In this document: positions 44,889-54,079 of the stretch, in pieces
How the letters are laid out: each line of letters begins with the position of its first letter
Numbering within the stretch: the stretch's first letter is position 1
NCBI RefSeq assembly: GCF_003515945.1
Contig: NZ_QWLM01000006.1
Coordinates: 62,001 to 126,000 of the forward strand
Source of the DNA: Dermacoccus abyssi
GTDB taxonomy: Bacteria > Actinomycetota > Actinomycetes > Actinomycetales > Dermatophilaceae
DNA: 64,000 bases
Direction: 5' to 3'
Notes under the pieces: generated by a model
Told to the model about the DNA's origin: nothing
The model's input: the letters and a program-made list of their open reading frames with translations, nothing else
Database searches by the model: none
Made by a program: the position numbers and the translations under genes

Positions 44889-46207
44889 TGACGTCCGACT
44901 CCCCCGCCGGCGACAACGCGTCGCTTGAGGACGCGCAGCCGACCGACGACAAGCCGAGCTATCCCCTGCTCGCCGAACCGGCTGACGGCGTTCCCGAGAT
45001 CGTGACGACGGCCGCGCGTCTCAAGGAGTGCTGCGCCGCCATCCGCGCCGGCTTCGGGCCCGTCGCCATCGACGCCGAACGCGCGTCGGGCTTCCGCTAC
45101 GGAAACGACGCCTACCTCGTCCAGCTGCGGCGCAAGGGTTCGGGCACCTGGCTCATCGACCCGGTGCCGTGCAGCGATCTCAGCAGCCTGAATGCCGCCA
45201 TCGGCAAGGCCGAGTGGGTTCTTCACGCCGCAACGCAGGATCTTGCCTGCCTCAAGGCCCTCGGTCTTTACCCGAAGGCGCTGTTCGACACCGAACTCGG
45301 CAGCCGCCTCGCCGGCCTCGCCCGCGTCGGGCTCGCCGCCGTCACGGAGCACTACGTCGGCGTCACGCTCGCCAAGGAGCACTCGGCCGTTGACTGGTCG
45401 ACGCGTCCGCTGCCCCACGACTGGCTCGTCTACGCCGCGCTCGACGTCGAGCGTCTCGTCGAGGTGCGTGACGCCCTGGCCGCCGACCTCGAAGCCCAGG
45501 GCAAGGGCGAATGGGCCCGTCAGGAGTTCGAGGCGCTGCTCGACTTCGAGGGCCCGACGCCGAAGAAGGACCCGTGGCGACGCACGTCCGGTCTGCACGC
45601 GCTGCGCGATCCGCGCCAGGTCGCCCGGGTGCGTTCGCTGTGGCAGACGCGCGAGGACATCGCCCAGCGCCGCGACACGACGCCGGGTCGCGTGCTGCCC
45701 GACGCGCTCATCATCGATCTGGCCCGCCGCAACCCCAACGACGTCGCCGGTCTCGTCGGCCCGCCCGCCATCCGCCCACGCGTCGGTGACGGTTCGGCCC
45801 GACGCCGCCGTCCGCGCCCCGCGCACCGGGGACTCGCGCGCTACGGCGAGCGTTGGCTCAACGCGCTCAAGAACGCCGACTCCCTGCCGCAGCGCGAGCT
45901 GCCGCCCCTGACGATGCGTACGAACGCTCCCCCGCCGATCCGGGCGTGGGCCGATCGCAACCCAGCCGCCGCTGGTCGTCTCGACGACGTCCGCTACGGC
46001 CTCCAGCAGTTCAGCGAGAAGCGCAACGTGCCCGTCGAGAACCTGCTGACGCCCGATCTCCTGCGCCGCACCATCTGGTCGCCCCCCGCCGATCAGAGCG
46101 AAGCCGGATGGCGTGAAGCCCTCGCCGCCGGGGGCGCACGCCCCTGGCAGTGCGACATCGTCGCGCCGCTTCTCGCCGAGGCCGCGCTCGATCACCCGAC
46201 GAATTGA
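44888..46207 (+). CDS. rnd: Ribonuclease D-like 3'-5' exonuclease with HRDC domain
   Basis: The 439-residue protein has the DEDD exonuclease pieces: AIDAERASGFRY (Asp/Glu), LHAATQDLACL, FDTELGSRLAG, and HDWLVYAALDVERLV with the Asp. A helical HRDC-like region follows (VARVRSLWQTREDIAQRRDTTPGRVLPD). It probably processes tRNA or other RNA 3' ends. The ATG at 44888 overlaps the DUF3000 stop by one base, so it is co-translated. Confidence 0.9.
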   Translation: MTSDSPAGDNASLEDAQPTDDKPSYPLLAEPADGVPEIVTTAARLKECCAAIRAGFGPVAIDAERASGFRYGNDAYLVQLRRKGSGTWLIDPVPCSDLSSLNAAIGKAEWVLHAATQDLACLKALGLYPKALFDTELGSRLAGLARVGLAAVTEHYVGVTLAKEHSAVDWSTRPLPHDWLVYAALDVERLVEVRDALAADLEAQGKGEWARQEFEALLDFEGPTPKKDPWRRTSGLHALRDPRQVARVRSLWQTREDIAQRRDTTPGRVLPDALIIDLARRNPNDVAGLVGPPAIRPRVGDGSARRRRPRPAHRGLARYGERWLNALKNADSLPQRELPPLTMRTNAPPPIRAWADRNPAAAGRLDDVRYGLQQFSEKRNVPVENLLTPDLLRRTIWSPPADQSEAGWREALAAGGARPWQCDIVAPLLAEAALDHPTN

Positions 46208-46281
46208 TCGACCCGCGTACTCACGGGTAACCGAACGGGTTAGCCTGGCCTAGTCAGCTTTGTCTAACTTCGGGAGGCAAC

Positions 46282-47499
46282 GTGCCCCGCACGCTCCATG
46301 AGGTCGTCTTCGTCGACGGTGTTCGTACGCCGTTCGGCAAGGCCGGTGAGAAGGGCATGTACGCCCAGACCCGCGCCGACGACCTGGTCATCAAATGCAT
46401 CCGTGAACTCATGCGTCGTCAGCCGAACCTCCCGCCAGAGAGCGTCGACGAGGTGGCCATCGCCGCCACGACGCAGATCGGTGACCAGGGCCTGACGATC
46501 GGCCGTATGGCCGCTCTCCTGTCGGGTCTGCCCAAGTCCGTTCCCGGTTACGCCATCGACCGCATGTGCGCCGGCGCCATGACGGCCGTGACGACGACCG
46601 CGTCCGGCATCGCGTTCGGCGCCTACGACATCGCCATCGCCGGCGGCGTCGAGCACATGGGCCACCACCCCATGGGTGAGGGCACCGACCCGAACCCGCG
46701 CATCGTCGCCGAGAAGCTCGTCGACCCGAGTGCCCTCGTCATGGGCAAGACGGCCGAGAACCTGCACGACCGTTTCCCGGCCATCACCAAGGAACGGTGC
46801 GACGCGTTCGCCGTCGGCTCGCAGAACAAGCTCGCCAAGGCCTACGCCGAGGGCAAGATCCAGCAGGACCTCGTGCCCGTCGCCACGCGTCACGCCGAGA
46901 AGGGCTGGGGCCTGGCCACCACCGACGAGCCGCCGCGTCCGGGCACCACGGTCGAGGACCTCGCCGGTCTCAAGACGCCCTTCCGCGCCCACGGCAACGT
47001 GACCGCCGGTAACGCCGCCGGTCTCAACGACGGCGCCACGGCCTGCATCCTCGCCTCCGAGGAGAAGGCCAAGGAACTCGGCCTGCCCGTCGGCATGCGC
47101 CTCGTCGGCTACTCCTTCGTCGGCGTTGACCCCGAGGTCATGGGCATCGGCCCGGTCCCGGCCACGGAGAAGGCTCTCAAGCAGGCCGGTCTCACGATCG
47201 ACGACATCGACCTGTTCGAGCTCAACGAGGCCTTCGCCGTCCAGGTGCTCGCCTTCCTCGACCACTTCGGCATCGACGCCGACGACGAGCGCGTCAACGC
47301 CTACGGCGGCGCCATCGCGACGGGTCACCCGCTCGCCAGCTCCGGCGTGCGCCTCATGACGCAGCTGTCGCGCCAGTTCGCCGAGAAGCCCGAGGCCCGC
47401 TACGGCCTCACGGCCATGTGCATCGGCATCGGCATGGGTGGCGCTGTCATTTGGGAGAACCCGAACCACCCCGACTACGGCAAGGAGAAGGTGGCCTGA
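46282..47499 (+). CDS. fadA: Acetyl-CoA acyltransferase (thiolase, beta-oxidation)
   Basis: The 405-residue thiolase has the active Cys in IDRMCAGAM, the [10 protein letters not shown] region with the second catalytic residues, and the C-terminal Cys in [10 protein letters not shown]. It performs the last beta-oxidation step, cleaving 3-ketoacyl-CoA. The start is GTG 46282, preceded by GGGAGG. Its stop overlaps the fadB ATG, so the two form the trifunctional beta-oxidation unit. Confidence 0.95.
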   Translation: MPRTLHEVVFVDGVRTPFGKAGEKGMYAQTRADDLVIKCIRELMRRQPNLPPESVDEVAIAATTQIGDQGLTIGRMAALLSGLPKSVPGYAIDRMCAGAMTAVTTTASGIAFGAYDIAIAGGVEHMGHHPMGEGTDPNPRIVAEKLVDPSALVMGKTAENLHDRFPAITKERCDAFAVGSQNKLAKAYAEGKIQQDLVPVATRHAEKGWGLATTDEPPRPGTTVEDLAGLKTPFRAHGNVTAGNAAGLNDGATACILASEEKAKELGLPVGMRLVGYSFVGVDPEVMGIGPVPATEKALKQAGLTIDDIDLFELNEAFAVQVLAFLDHFGIDADDERVNAYGGAIATGHPLASSGVRLMTQLSRQFAEKPEARYGLTAMCIGIGMGGAVIWENPNHPDYGKEKVA

Positions 47500-49613
47500 T
47501 GAACGACGCATCGAAGAACCAGGCTCACGACGAGGTCGTCACGCACGCCCTCGCGCAGGACATCCAGCTCCCGCGTCACGACGGCACGACGTCCGGCACC
47601 TTCGTCCTCATCACGCTCGACAACGGCTTCGACCACACGAAGCCGAACAGCTTCGGCCCGCTCGGCCTCGCCGAGCTCGAGGCTCAGCTGGACACGGCCG
47701 CCGAGCGTGCGGCCAAGGGCGAGATCGTCGGTCTCGGTGTCACCGGGAAGCCGTTCATCATGGCTGTCGGCGCCGACCTGACGGGCATCCCCGCCATCAC
47801 GAGCCGCGAGCAGGCCGTCGAGATCGCCGAGCAGGGCCACCGCGTCTTCTCGAAGATCGCCGACCTCGACATCCCGACGTTCGCGTTCGTCAACGGCGCG
47901 TCCATGGGTGGCGGCGTCGAGATCGGGCTCTACTGCGACTACCGCACGATGTCCGCGGACGTTCCGGCCTACTCGTTGCCGGAGTGCTTCCTCGGTCTCG
48001 TGCCCGGCTGGGGCGGCACGTACCTGCTGCCGAACCTCATCGGTGTCGAGAACGCGCTGCAGCTCATCATCAGCAACCCGCTGTCGAACAACAAGATGGC
48101 CACGGGTGCTCAGGCGTTCAAGCTGGGCGTCGCCGACGAGCTCCTCGCGCCGGTCACGTTCCTCGAGGACTCGCTGCGCTTCGCGTCCGACGTCATCTCG
48201 GGCGAGAAGAAGGTCGAGCGCCCTGAGCTCGACAAGGACGAGTCGACGTGGAAGGCCGCCTGTGAGAAGGCCCGTGCCTTCACCATGCAGAAGACGGGTG
48301 GCGCTGCCCCCGCTCCGCTGCGTGCGATCGACCTCGTGGAGGCTGCCCGCACGAACACGCGCGAGCAGGGCTTCGAGGGCGAGAACGAGGCCCTCGGCGA
48401 CCTCATCATGAGCGACGAGCTGCGCGCCGGGCTGTACGCGTTCGACCTCGTCCAGAAGCGCGCCAAGCGTCCCGCCGGTGCGCCGGACAAGGCGCTCGCA
48501 CGCAAGGTGACGAAGGTGGGCGTCGTCGGTGCCGGCCTCATGGCCAGCCAGCTGGCGCTGCTGTTCATCCGCCGCCTCGACGTGCCGGTCATCATGACAG
48601 ACCTCGACCAGGCGCGCGTCGACAAGGGCGTGGAGTACGTGCACGCCGAGATCGACAAGCTCCTCGAGAAGAAGCGTGTCTCCCCCGACAAGGCCAACCG
48701 CCTCAAGGGTCTCGTCACGGGTTCGACGAGCAAGGACGGCTTCGCCGATGCCGACTTCGTCATCGAGGCCGTCTTCGAGGAGATGGGCGTCAAGAAGAAG
48801 GTGTGGTCCGAGGTCGAGGCCATCGTCACGCCCGAGTGCGTCCTCGCGACGAACACCTCGTCGCTGTCGGTGACGGAGATGGCGGAGGACCTCGCGCACC
48901 CCGAGCGCGTCGTGGGCTTCCACTTCTTCAACCCGGTCGCCGTCATGCCGCTGCTGGAGATCATCCGCGGTGACAAGACGGACGACGCGACGCTCGCCAC
49001 CGCGTTCGCCACGGGCAAGCAGCTCAAGAAGACCTGCATCCTCGTGAAGAACTCGCCGTCGTTCGTCGTCAACCGCCTCCTCGGCCGCTTCATGGGCGAG
49101 GCGGGCAAGATCGCGGACGAGGGCACGCCGGTCGAGACCGTCGAGAAGGCGTTCGCCGGCATCACGCCGATGCCGCCGTTCATGCTCATGTCGCTCGTCG
49201 GCCCGGCGATCGCGCTGCACAACAGCGAGACGCTGCACGGTGCGTTCCCGGATCGCTTCTACGTCTCGCCGAACCTGGCGAAGGTCGTCGAGGCTAAGAT
49301 CCCGGGCTTCTACGGCAAGGACGGCAAGCTCAACGAGGAGGTCTTCGCTCAGTTCGAGAAGACCGGCGCCACGGAGCTCACCGCCGAGCAGGTGCGTGAC
49401 CGCGCCCTGGAGGCCCTCGCCGACGAGACGCGTCGCATGCTCGACGAGGAGGTCGTCGCGGCTCCGATGGACATCGACCTCGCGATGATCACCGGTGCGG
49501 GCTTCCCGTTCTGGAACGGTGGCGTGACGCCGCTGCTCGACCGCCTCGGCATCTCCGAGAAGGTCACCGGTCAGCGCTTCCTGCCGAAGGGTGCTGCCAG
49601 CGTCGCCGGCTGA
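47499..49613 (+). CDS. fadB: Fatty-acid oxidation enoyl-CoA hydratase / 3-hydroxyacyl-CoA dehydrogenase
   Basis: The 704-residue fusion has an N-terminal enoyl-CoA hydratase (FAFVNGASMGGGVEIGL, PECFLGLVPGWGGTYLLP) and a C-terminal 3-hydroxyacyl-CoA dehydrogenase with the NAD loop VGVVGAGLMASQLA, HFFNPVAVMPLLEI and NSPSFVVNRLL. It carries out the second and third beta-oxidation steps in a complex with FadA. The start overlaps the fadA stop by one base. An AAGGAGAAG inside fadA serves as ribosome site. A strong terminator follows. Confidence 0.95.
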   Translation: MNDASKNQAHDEVVTHALAQDIQLPRHDGTTSGTFVLITLDNGFDHTKPNSFGPLGLAELEAQLDTAAERAAKGEIVGLGVTGKPFIMAVGADLTGIPAITSREQAVEIAEQGHRVFSKIADLDIPTFAFVNGASMGGGVEIGLYCDYRTMSADVPAYSLPECFLGLVPGWGGTYLLPNLIGVENALQLIISNPLSNNKMATGAQAFKLGVADELLAPVTFLEDSLRFASDVISGEKKVERPELDKDESTWKAACEKARAFTMQKTGGAAPAPLRAIDLVEAARTNTREQGFEGENEALGDLIMSDELRAGLYAFDLVQKRAKRPAGAPDKALARKVTKVGVVGAGLMASQLALLFIRRLDVPVIMTDLDQARVDKGVEYVHAEIDKLLEKKRVSPDKANRLKGLVTGSTSKDGFADADFVIEAVFEEMGVKKKVWSEVEAIVTPECVLATNTSSLSVTEMAEDLAHPERVVGFHFFNPVAVMPLLEIIRGDKTDDATLATAFATGKQLKKTCILVKNSPSFVVNRLLGRFMGEAGKIADEGTPVETVEKAFAGITPMPPFMLMSLVGPAIALHNSETLHGAFPDRFYVSPNLAKVVEAKIPGFYGKDGKLNEEVFAQFEKTGATELTAEQVRDRALEALADETRRMLDEEVVAAPMDIDLAMITGAGFPFWNGGVTPLLDRLGISEKVTGQRFLPKGAASVAG

Positions 49614-49630
49614 TCCAGCTTCGCGCAAAA

Positions 49631-49670
49631 GAACGCGCGGGGAGAGCACAGATGCTCTCCCCGCGCGTTC
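49631..49670 (+). terminator. Terminator downstream of fadAB
   Basis: GAACGCGCGGGGAGAGCA pairs perfectly with its complement around the 4-nt loop CAGA (arms 49631-49648 and 49653-49670), just after the fadB stop. Confidence 0.9.
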
Positions 49671-49787
49671 TGTGTGTCCTCGAGCGCGTGCGACTCGCCG
49701 TTCCAAGACGGACGGTTGATCGCGAGGAGTGAACGGGTATCGTCGAGAAACACGCCGCGTGGTGAACGCACTCGGTGGACGGTTCTT

Positions 49788-49805
49788 TATCTCATACATG
49801 AGATA
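49788..49805. promoter_or_regulatory. Perfect 18-bp palindrome at the HTH-MurA start
   Basis: TATCTCAT-AC-ATGAGATA is an exact inverted repeat (8-bp arms, 2-bp centre) and the most AT-rich spot nearby. It lies 13-30 bp before the proposed ATG at 49819, in the expected promoter/start zone. It fits an operator for the encoded XRE-type HTH. Confidence 0.65.
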
Positions 49806-49818
49806 TAGCATGGAGAGC

Positions 49819-51363
49819 ATGGTTCAACAGCAGCTTGTACGCATCGGTGGCACCATCCGTGAAGTCCGGCTCGAACGCGGTCTGACGCAGAGCGCCCTCG
49901 CGGCGCAGGTCGGCACCTCGCAGAGCGCGGTCGCCCGCATCGAGCAGGGCGGCCAGAACCTCAGCATGGAAATGCTGACCAAGATCAGCAGAGCACTCGA
50001 TTCGGAGATCATCACCGTGGCCAGTAGCAACCTCCCCCTGAACATGCGCATCGAGGGCGGCAAGCAGCTCTCCGGTTCGATCGACGTCCGCACGAGCAAG
50101 AACGCTGCGGTCGCCTGCCTGTGTGCCGCCATGCTCAACAAGGGACGCACCACGCTGCGCAACCTCGCTCGCATCGAAGAGGTCAACCGGATCACCGAGG
50201 TGCTCAACTCCATCGGTGTGAAGACGCGCTGGCTGCCGGACTCGAGCGACCTCGAGATCACGCCGCCGGAGAAGATCGACCTGTCGACGATCGACGAGGT
50301 CGCCGCGCGCCGCACCCGCACGATTCTCATGTTCCTCGGCCCGCTCATGCACGAGTTCGACACGTTCGAACTGCCGAACGCCGGCGGCTGTGACCTCGGT
50401 GCGCGCACCGTCGAGCCCCACCTGCACGCGCTGCGCGCGTTCGGCATGTCCGTCGAGGCGTCGAACGGCTACTACCACGTGTCCGTCGACAACTCGGTGC
50501 GCCCGACGAAGCCGATCGTCCTCATCGAGCGTGGCGACACCGTCACCGAGAACGCGCTGTTCGCCGCCGCTCGCTACGAGGGAAAGACGATCATCCGCAA
50601 CGCCTCGAGCAACTACATGGTGCAGGACCTGTGCTTCTTCCTGCGCGAGCTCGGTGTCTCCATCGAGGGCGTCGGCACGACGACCCTCGAGATCCAGGGC
50701 GTCGGCGAGATCAACAAGGACATCGAGTACTTCCCGAGCGAAGACCCGATCGAGGCCATGTCGCTCGTCGCCGCGGCGATCGTGACGAAGTCGGAGATCA
50801 CGATCAAGCGCGTGCCGATCGAGTTCATGGAGATCGAGCTCGCCATCCTCGAGGAGATGGGCTTCCGCTACGAGATCACCGAGGAGTACACGTCCGCCAA
50901 CGGCGAGACGCGCCTCGTCGACCTCACGACGAAGCCGGGCCCGCTCAAGGCGCCGACGGACAAGATCCACCCGCTGCCCTTCCCCGGCCTCAACATCGAC
51001 AACCTGCCGTTCTTCGCCGTTATCGCGGCGTGCGCCGAGGGTCAGACGCTCATCCACGACTGGGTGTACGAGAACCGAGCGATCTACCTCAACGAGTTGA
51101 CGAAGATCGGCGCCACGGTGCACCTCATGGACCCGCACCGCGTCATGATCGAAGGTCCCGCCAAGTGGCGTGCCGCCGAGGTGATGTGCCCGCCGGCGCT
51201 GCGCCCGGGCGTCGTCATCCTGCTGGGCATGCTCGCGTGCCCCGGCACGTCGATCCTGCGCAACATCTACGTCATCAACCGTGGCTACGAGGAGCTCGAC
51301 GAGCGCCTCAACGCGCTCGGCGCCGACATCACGAGCTTCCGCGACGACGAGTTCAGCAACTGA
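49819..51363 (+). CDS. murA: XRE helix-turn-helix fused to a MurA-type UDP-GlcNAc 1-carboxyvinyltransferase
   Basis: The 514-residue protein starts with a complete XRE/HTH_3 domain (residues 8-63: IREVRLERGLTQSALAAQVGTSQSAVARIEQGG). From about residue 78 it is a MurA/EPSP-synthase fold, with SKNAAVACL (catalytic Lys), GGCDLGARTVEPH with the fosfomycin-target Cys, NIDNLPFFAV, and the C-terminal NRGYEELDERLNALGA. All main MurA residues are kept, so it could be active or act as a ligand-sensing regulator. A second ordinary murA is expected elsewhere. ATG 49819 is my choice; ATG 49810 and 49798 are alternatives, the latter inside the palindrome. Confidence 0.85.
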   Translation: MVQQQLVRIGGTIREVRLERGLTQSALAAQVGTSQSAVARIEQGGQNLSMEMLTKISRALDSEIITVASSNLPLNMRIEGGKQLSGSIDVRTSKNAAVACLCAAMLNKGRTTLRNLARIEEVNRITEVLNSIGVKTRWLPDSSDLEITPPEKIDLSTIDEVAARRTRTILMFLGPLMHEFDTFELPNAGGCDLGARTVEPHLHALRAFGMSVEASNGYYHVSVDNSVRPTKPIVLIERGDTVTENALFAAARYEGKTIIRNASSNYMVQDLCFFLRELGVSIEGVGTTTLEIQGVGEINKDIEYFPSEDPIEAMSLVAAAIVTKSEITIKRVPIEFMEIELAILEEMGFRYEITEEYTSANGETRLVDLTTKPGPLKAPTDKIHPLPFPGLNIDNLPFFAVIAACAEGQTLIHDWVYENRAIYLNELTKIGATVHLMDPHRVMIEGPAKWRAAEVMCPPALRPGVVILLGMLACPGTSILRNIYVINRGYEELDERLNALGADITSFRDDEFSN

Positions 51364-51386
51364 ACCTGACGCACTGAGTCGCCTCG

Positions 51387-51434
51387 ACGACGAGCCCGCC
51401 CGGTCACCACTCGGTGACGGGGCGGGCTCGTCGT
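51387..51434. terminator. Bidirectional terminator between HTH-murA and the aminopeptidase gene
   Basis: ACGACGAGCCCGCC pairs with GGCGGGCTCGTCGT (arms 51387-51400 and 51421-51434), with an inner GGTCACC/GGTGACG stem. It separates two convergent genes. Confidence 0.85.
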
Positions 51435-51449
51435 TCCCGTACTTTCTCG

Positions 51450-52982
51450 TCAGCCCACGACGCGCTGCCGCTCCTGAGCGATCATCTGCTTGTGGTCGGC
51501 GTCGAGCTGAGCCCGGCTCGCCGGCATCGCGACGCGTTGGGTTCTCGCGGTACTCGCACGCTTGGCGAAGGTAGCGGGGAAGCCGTTGGCCTTCGTCGCC
51601 GCCGGGCGCTGCGGCGTGTACAACCATGCCGTGAAGAACGAGTCGAGCTGCTGACCGCTGATGCGCTCGGCCAACGCGATGAAGTCGGCGATGCGCGCGT
51701 TGCCATCGGCCTTCTGACGCGTCCAGGTCTTGAGAATCTTCGACATCTTCGCCTCCCCGACACGGTTGCGCAGAGCGGCGAGTGTCATGGCGCCACGGTC
51801 GTAGACCGCAGCGTCGAATTCGTTTCCGGCCCCGGGATCACCGATCGTGGTCGACCAGAAGTCCTCGTCCGGAGGCGTGAGGTAGTAGCTCTCCAGGAGA
51901 TCCTGACGCGAACCCTCTCCCTGCTTCTCGGACCACAGCCACGTGGCGTATGTGGCGAAGCCCTCATTGAGCCAGATGTCCTTCCAGTTGTGAACCGAAA
52001 CCGAGTCACCGAACCACTGGTGGGCCTGCTCGTGCACGATGACGCCCTCGCTCGGGCCGTCGGCCCAGAACACGTTGGAGTACACGGGGCGCGTCTGGTT
52101 CTCGAGCGCGAACCCGAGGGGCGCGTTCGGAGCCACGCCACCCATCGTCTCGAACGGGTACGGGCCGAACTGCTTGGCCTCCCACGCGACGATCTCCGGA
52201 GTACGCGCCAGATCCGCAGCCGCATACCGCTGCTGGGGGCTCTTGACGGTGGTGACGGCGTTGAGCCACGGAATGCCCTGTGACGTGCCCTTGGTGATGG
52301 TGAACTGACCTGTCACGAAGAAGGCGAGGTACGGCGCCATCGGCTGCGACACCTGCCAACGCCACGTCTGCCACGGCCCCGAGACCTTGTTCGACTGCAG
52401 CGTGCCGTTGCTCAGTGCCTCAACGCCCTTGGGGACGGTGATGGCGATGTCGTAGGTCGCCTTGTCACGCGGGTGGTCGTTCGAGGGGTACCACCACGCA
52501 GCCGATTCCGGCTCTCCGAGGGCCGCGGCGCCGTCCGGCGTCGTGACCCAGGGCGTGAAGCCCTTGACCTTCGTCGTGCTGGGGTTGCCGCCGTAGGTGA
52601 CTTCGACGGCCATGCTCTCCCCCTTCTTGAGAGCACGCGAGGGAGTGACGACGAGTTCGTGCTCGCTCTGGGTGAACTTGGCAGGACGCCCGTTGACCGT
52701 GACGAGCTTGGCGCGCAGCGCGAGGTCGAGGTTGAAGCGGCCCAGGCTCTGCTTCGTCGTGGCGAAGACCCAGGTCTTGCCCTTCACCGTGTTCTTCGTC
52801 CGGTCGTACTCGACGTTGATCGAGTAGTGGTCGACGTCGTATCCGCCGTTGCCGTAGTTGGGGTAGTACGGATCGCCGATGCCCGCGGAGCCGGACGGCG
52901 CCACGGCGGCGGTGGCAACCCCCATCGGCGTGAGGACGACGGTGGAGATGGCGGCGGCGCGACGCCATGAGCAGCGCTTCAT
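51450..52982 (-). CDS. Secreted M1-family zinc aminopeptidase
   Basis: The 510-residue protein begins with a signal peptide (MKRCSWRRAAAISTVVLTPMGVATAA) and carries the zinc site HEQAHQWFGD plus NEGFATY (HExxH-x18-E). A GAMEN-like segment (GFALENQ) precedes it. Members trim N-terminal residues from peptides outside the cell. ATG 52982 is used because the signal peptide starts there; upstream in-frame sequence is basic and non-conserved. It is divergent from glpQ. Confidence 0.9.
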   Translation of the reverse strand: MKRCSWRRAAAISTVVLTPMGVATAAVAPSGSAGIGDPYYPNYGNGGYDVDHYSINVEYDRTKNTVKGKTWVFATTKQSLGRFNLDLALRAKLVTVNGRPAKFTQSEHELVVTPSRALKKGESMAVEVTYGGNPSTTKVKGFTPWVTTPDGAAALGEPESAAWWYPSNDHPRDKATYDIAITVPKGVEALSNGTLQSNKVSGPWQTWRWQVSQPMAPYLAFFVTGQFTITKGTSQGIPWLNAVTTVKSPQQRYAAADLARTPEIVAWEAKQFGPYPFETMGGVAPNAPLGFALENQTRPVYSNVFWADGPSEGVIVHEQAHQWFGDSVSVHNWKDIWLNEGFATYATWLWSEKQGEGSRQDLLESYYLTPPDEDFWSTTIGDPGAGNEFDAAVYDRGAMTLAALRNRVGEAKMSKILKTWTRQKADGNARIADFIALAERISGQQLDSFFTAWLYTPQRPAATKANGFPATFAKRASTARTQRVAMPASRAQLDADHKQMIAQERQRVVG

Positions 52983-53152
52983 TCTGTGAGCCCTTTCGCG
53001 AAGGGCGGCGTCTGTCGTCACCCTGCGAGGTCCAGGCAACCACGTGGCACGACCTCCGCGAGAAATACTCGCGGGAAACTTGAGACAGCTCAAGACCAGC
53101 ACCCGCGAAGGGCTGCAGGCGCGCCATCGCAGCGATGGCATAGCCTCTCGTC

Positions 53153-53938
53153 ATGGCCCTGCACGCATTCCCCGAAGCACTCGCCCACCGAGGTTTCTCG
53201 GGCGGCGACGATCACACCCTCGAGAACTCGATGTCCGCGTTCGACGCGGCCGTGAGGCTCGGGTATCGCTGGGTGGAGACCGACGTGCACGCCACCGCCG
53301 ACGGGGTGCTGCTCGCGTTCCACGACGAGACGCTCGACCGGACGACGGACGCCCGCGGCGTCATCGCGCAGCTCCCGTGGTCTGTGGTCTCGGAGGCTCG
53401 CATCAACGGCGTCGAGCCGATCCCCCGCCTCGACGATCTGTTCACGCGTCACCCGCAGCTGTGCGTCAACATCGACGTCAAGGCTGCCGGGGCGATCGAG
53501 CCACTCATCGCGTGCATCGAGCAGCACGGAGCGCACGATCGGGTGCGGGTGACGTCGTTCTCGGAGAAGCGCCGGCGGGCGGTGCTCTCGGGCCTCAGCC
53601 GACCGGTACGCAGTTCGCCCGGGCAGGAACTCATGACGGCGCTGTGGGTGAGCGCCCACGTTCCCGTCGTGGGGCGGATGCTGTTCAGGCGGCTCGCGAA
53701 GGGCATCGACGCCCTACAGATCCCCGAGCGCCACGGACGGGTGCGCGTGCTCGACGGGGCGCTGCTCAACGCCGCGCTCGCGGCCGGCGTCGAGGTGCAC
53801 GTGTGGACCGTCAACGAGCGCTCCGACATGGAGCGGCTGCTCGACTTCGGCGTCGACGGCCTCGTCACCGACCGAGCCGACACCCTCAAGGACGTCCTCG
53901 TCGCGCGCGGTGAGTGGCCCGACGTGCCCGCCAACTGA
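53153..53938 (+). CDS. glpQ: Glycerophosphodiester phosphodiesterase
   Basis: The 261-residue GDPD has the N-terminal AHRGFSGG with catalytic His, ENSMSAFDAAVRLGYRWVETDVHATADGV (Glu/Asp metal ligands), and FHDETLDRTTD with the second His, then a C-terminal GVDGLVTDRAD. It hydrolyses glycerophosphodiesters to glycerol-3-phosphate. No signal peptide is visible, so it is cytosolic. An inverted repeat follows the gene. Confidence 0.92.
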   Translation: MALHAFPEALAHRGFSGGDDHTLENSMSAFDAAVRLGYRWVETDVHATADGVLLAFHDETLDRTTDARGVIAQLPWSVVSEARINGVEPIPRLDDLFTRHPQLCVNIDVKAAGAIEPLIACIEQHGAHDRVRVTSFSEKRRRAVLSGLSRPVRSSPGQELMTALWVSAHVPVVGRMLFRRLAKGIDALQIPERHGRVRVLDGALLNAALAAGVEVHVWTVNERSDMERLLDFGVDGLVTDRADTLKDVLVARGEWPDVPAN

Positions 53939-53974
53939 GCGGGGTCCAGGGCCGTCGCGCAGGAGGGGAAGGAT

Positions 53975-54023
53975 TCTTCCCTTCTTGCGTATAAGGGCCC
54001 GGCTTGGGCACAAGAAGGGAAGA
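53975..54023. repeat. 13-bp perfect inverted repeat downstream of glpQ
   Basis: TCTTCCCTTCTTG (53975-53987) and CAAGAAGGGAAGA (54011-54023) flank a 23-nt GC-rich spacer. It lies between the convergent glpQ and APH-fold genes and could be a terminator or protein site. No T tract follows. Confidence 0.6.
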
Positions 54024-54079
54024 TTTCGCACCGTCTCGTGCCTCCATGGCCTGGCCCGCGTATCCCTCCGGCCGGGGCA

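Noticed and set aside
47475-49820. A 781-codon open frame antisense to fadB
   Set aside because: It is a shadow of a strongly supported beta-oxidation gene and shows no domain or ribosome site.
49792-51627. A 611-codon open frame antisense to the HTH-MurA gene
   Set aside because: It has no motif, overlaps a terminator, and arises from codon bias.
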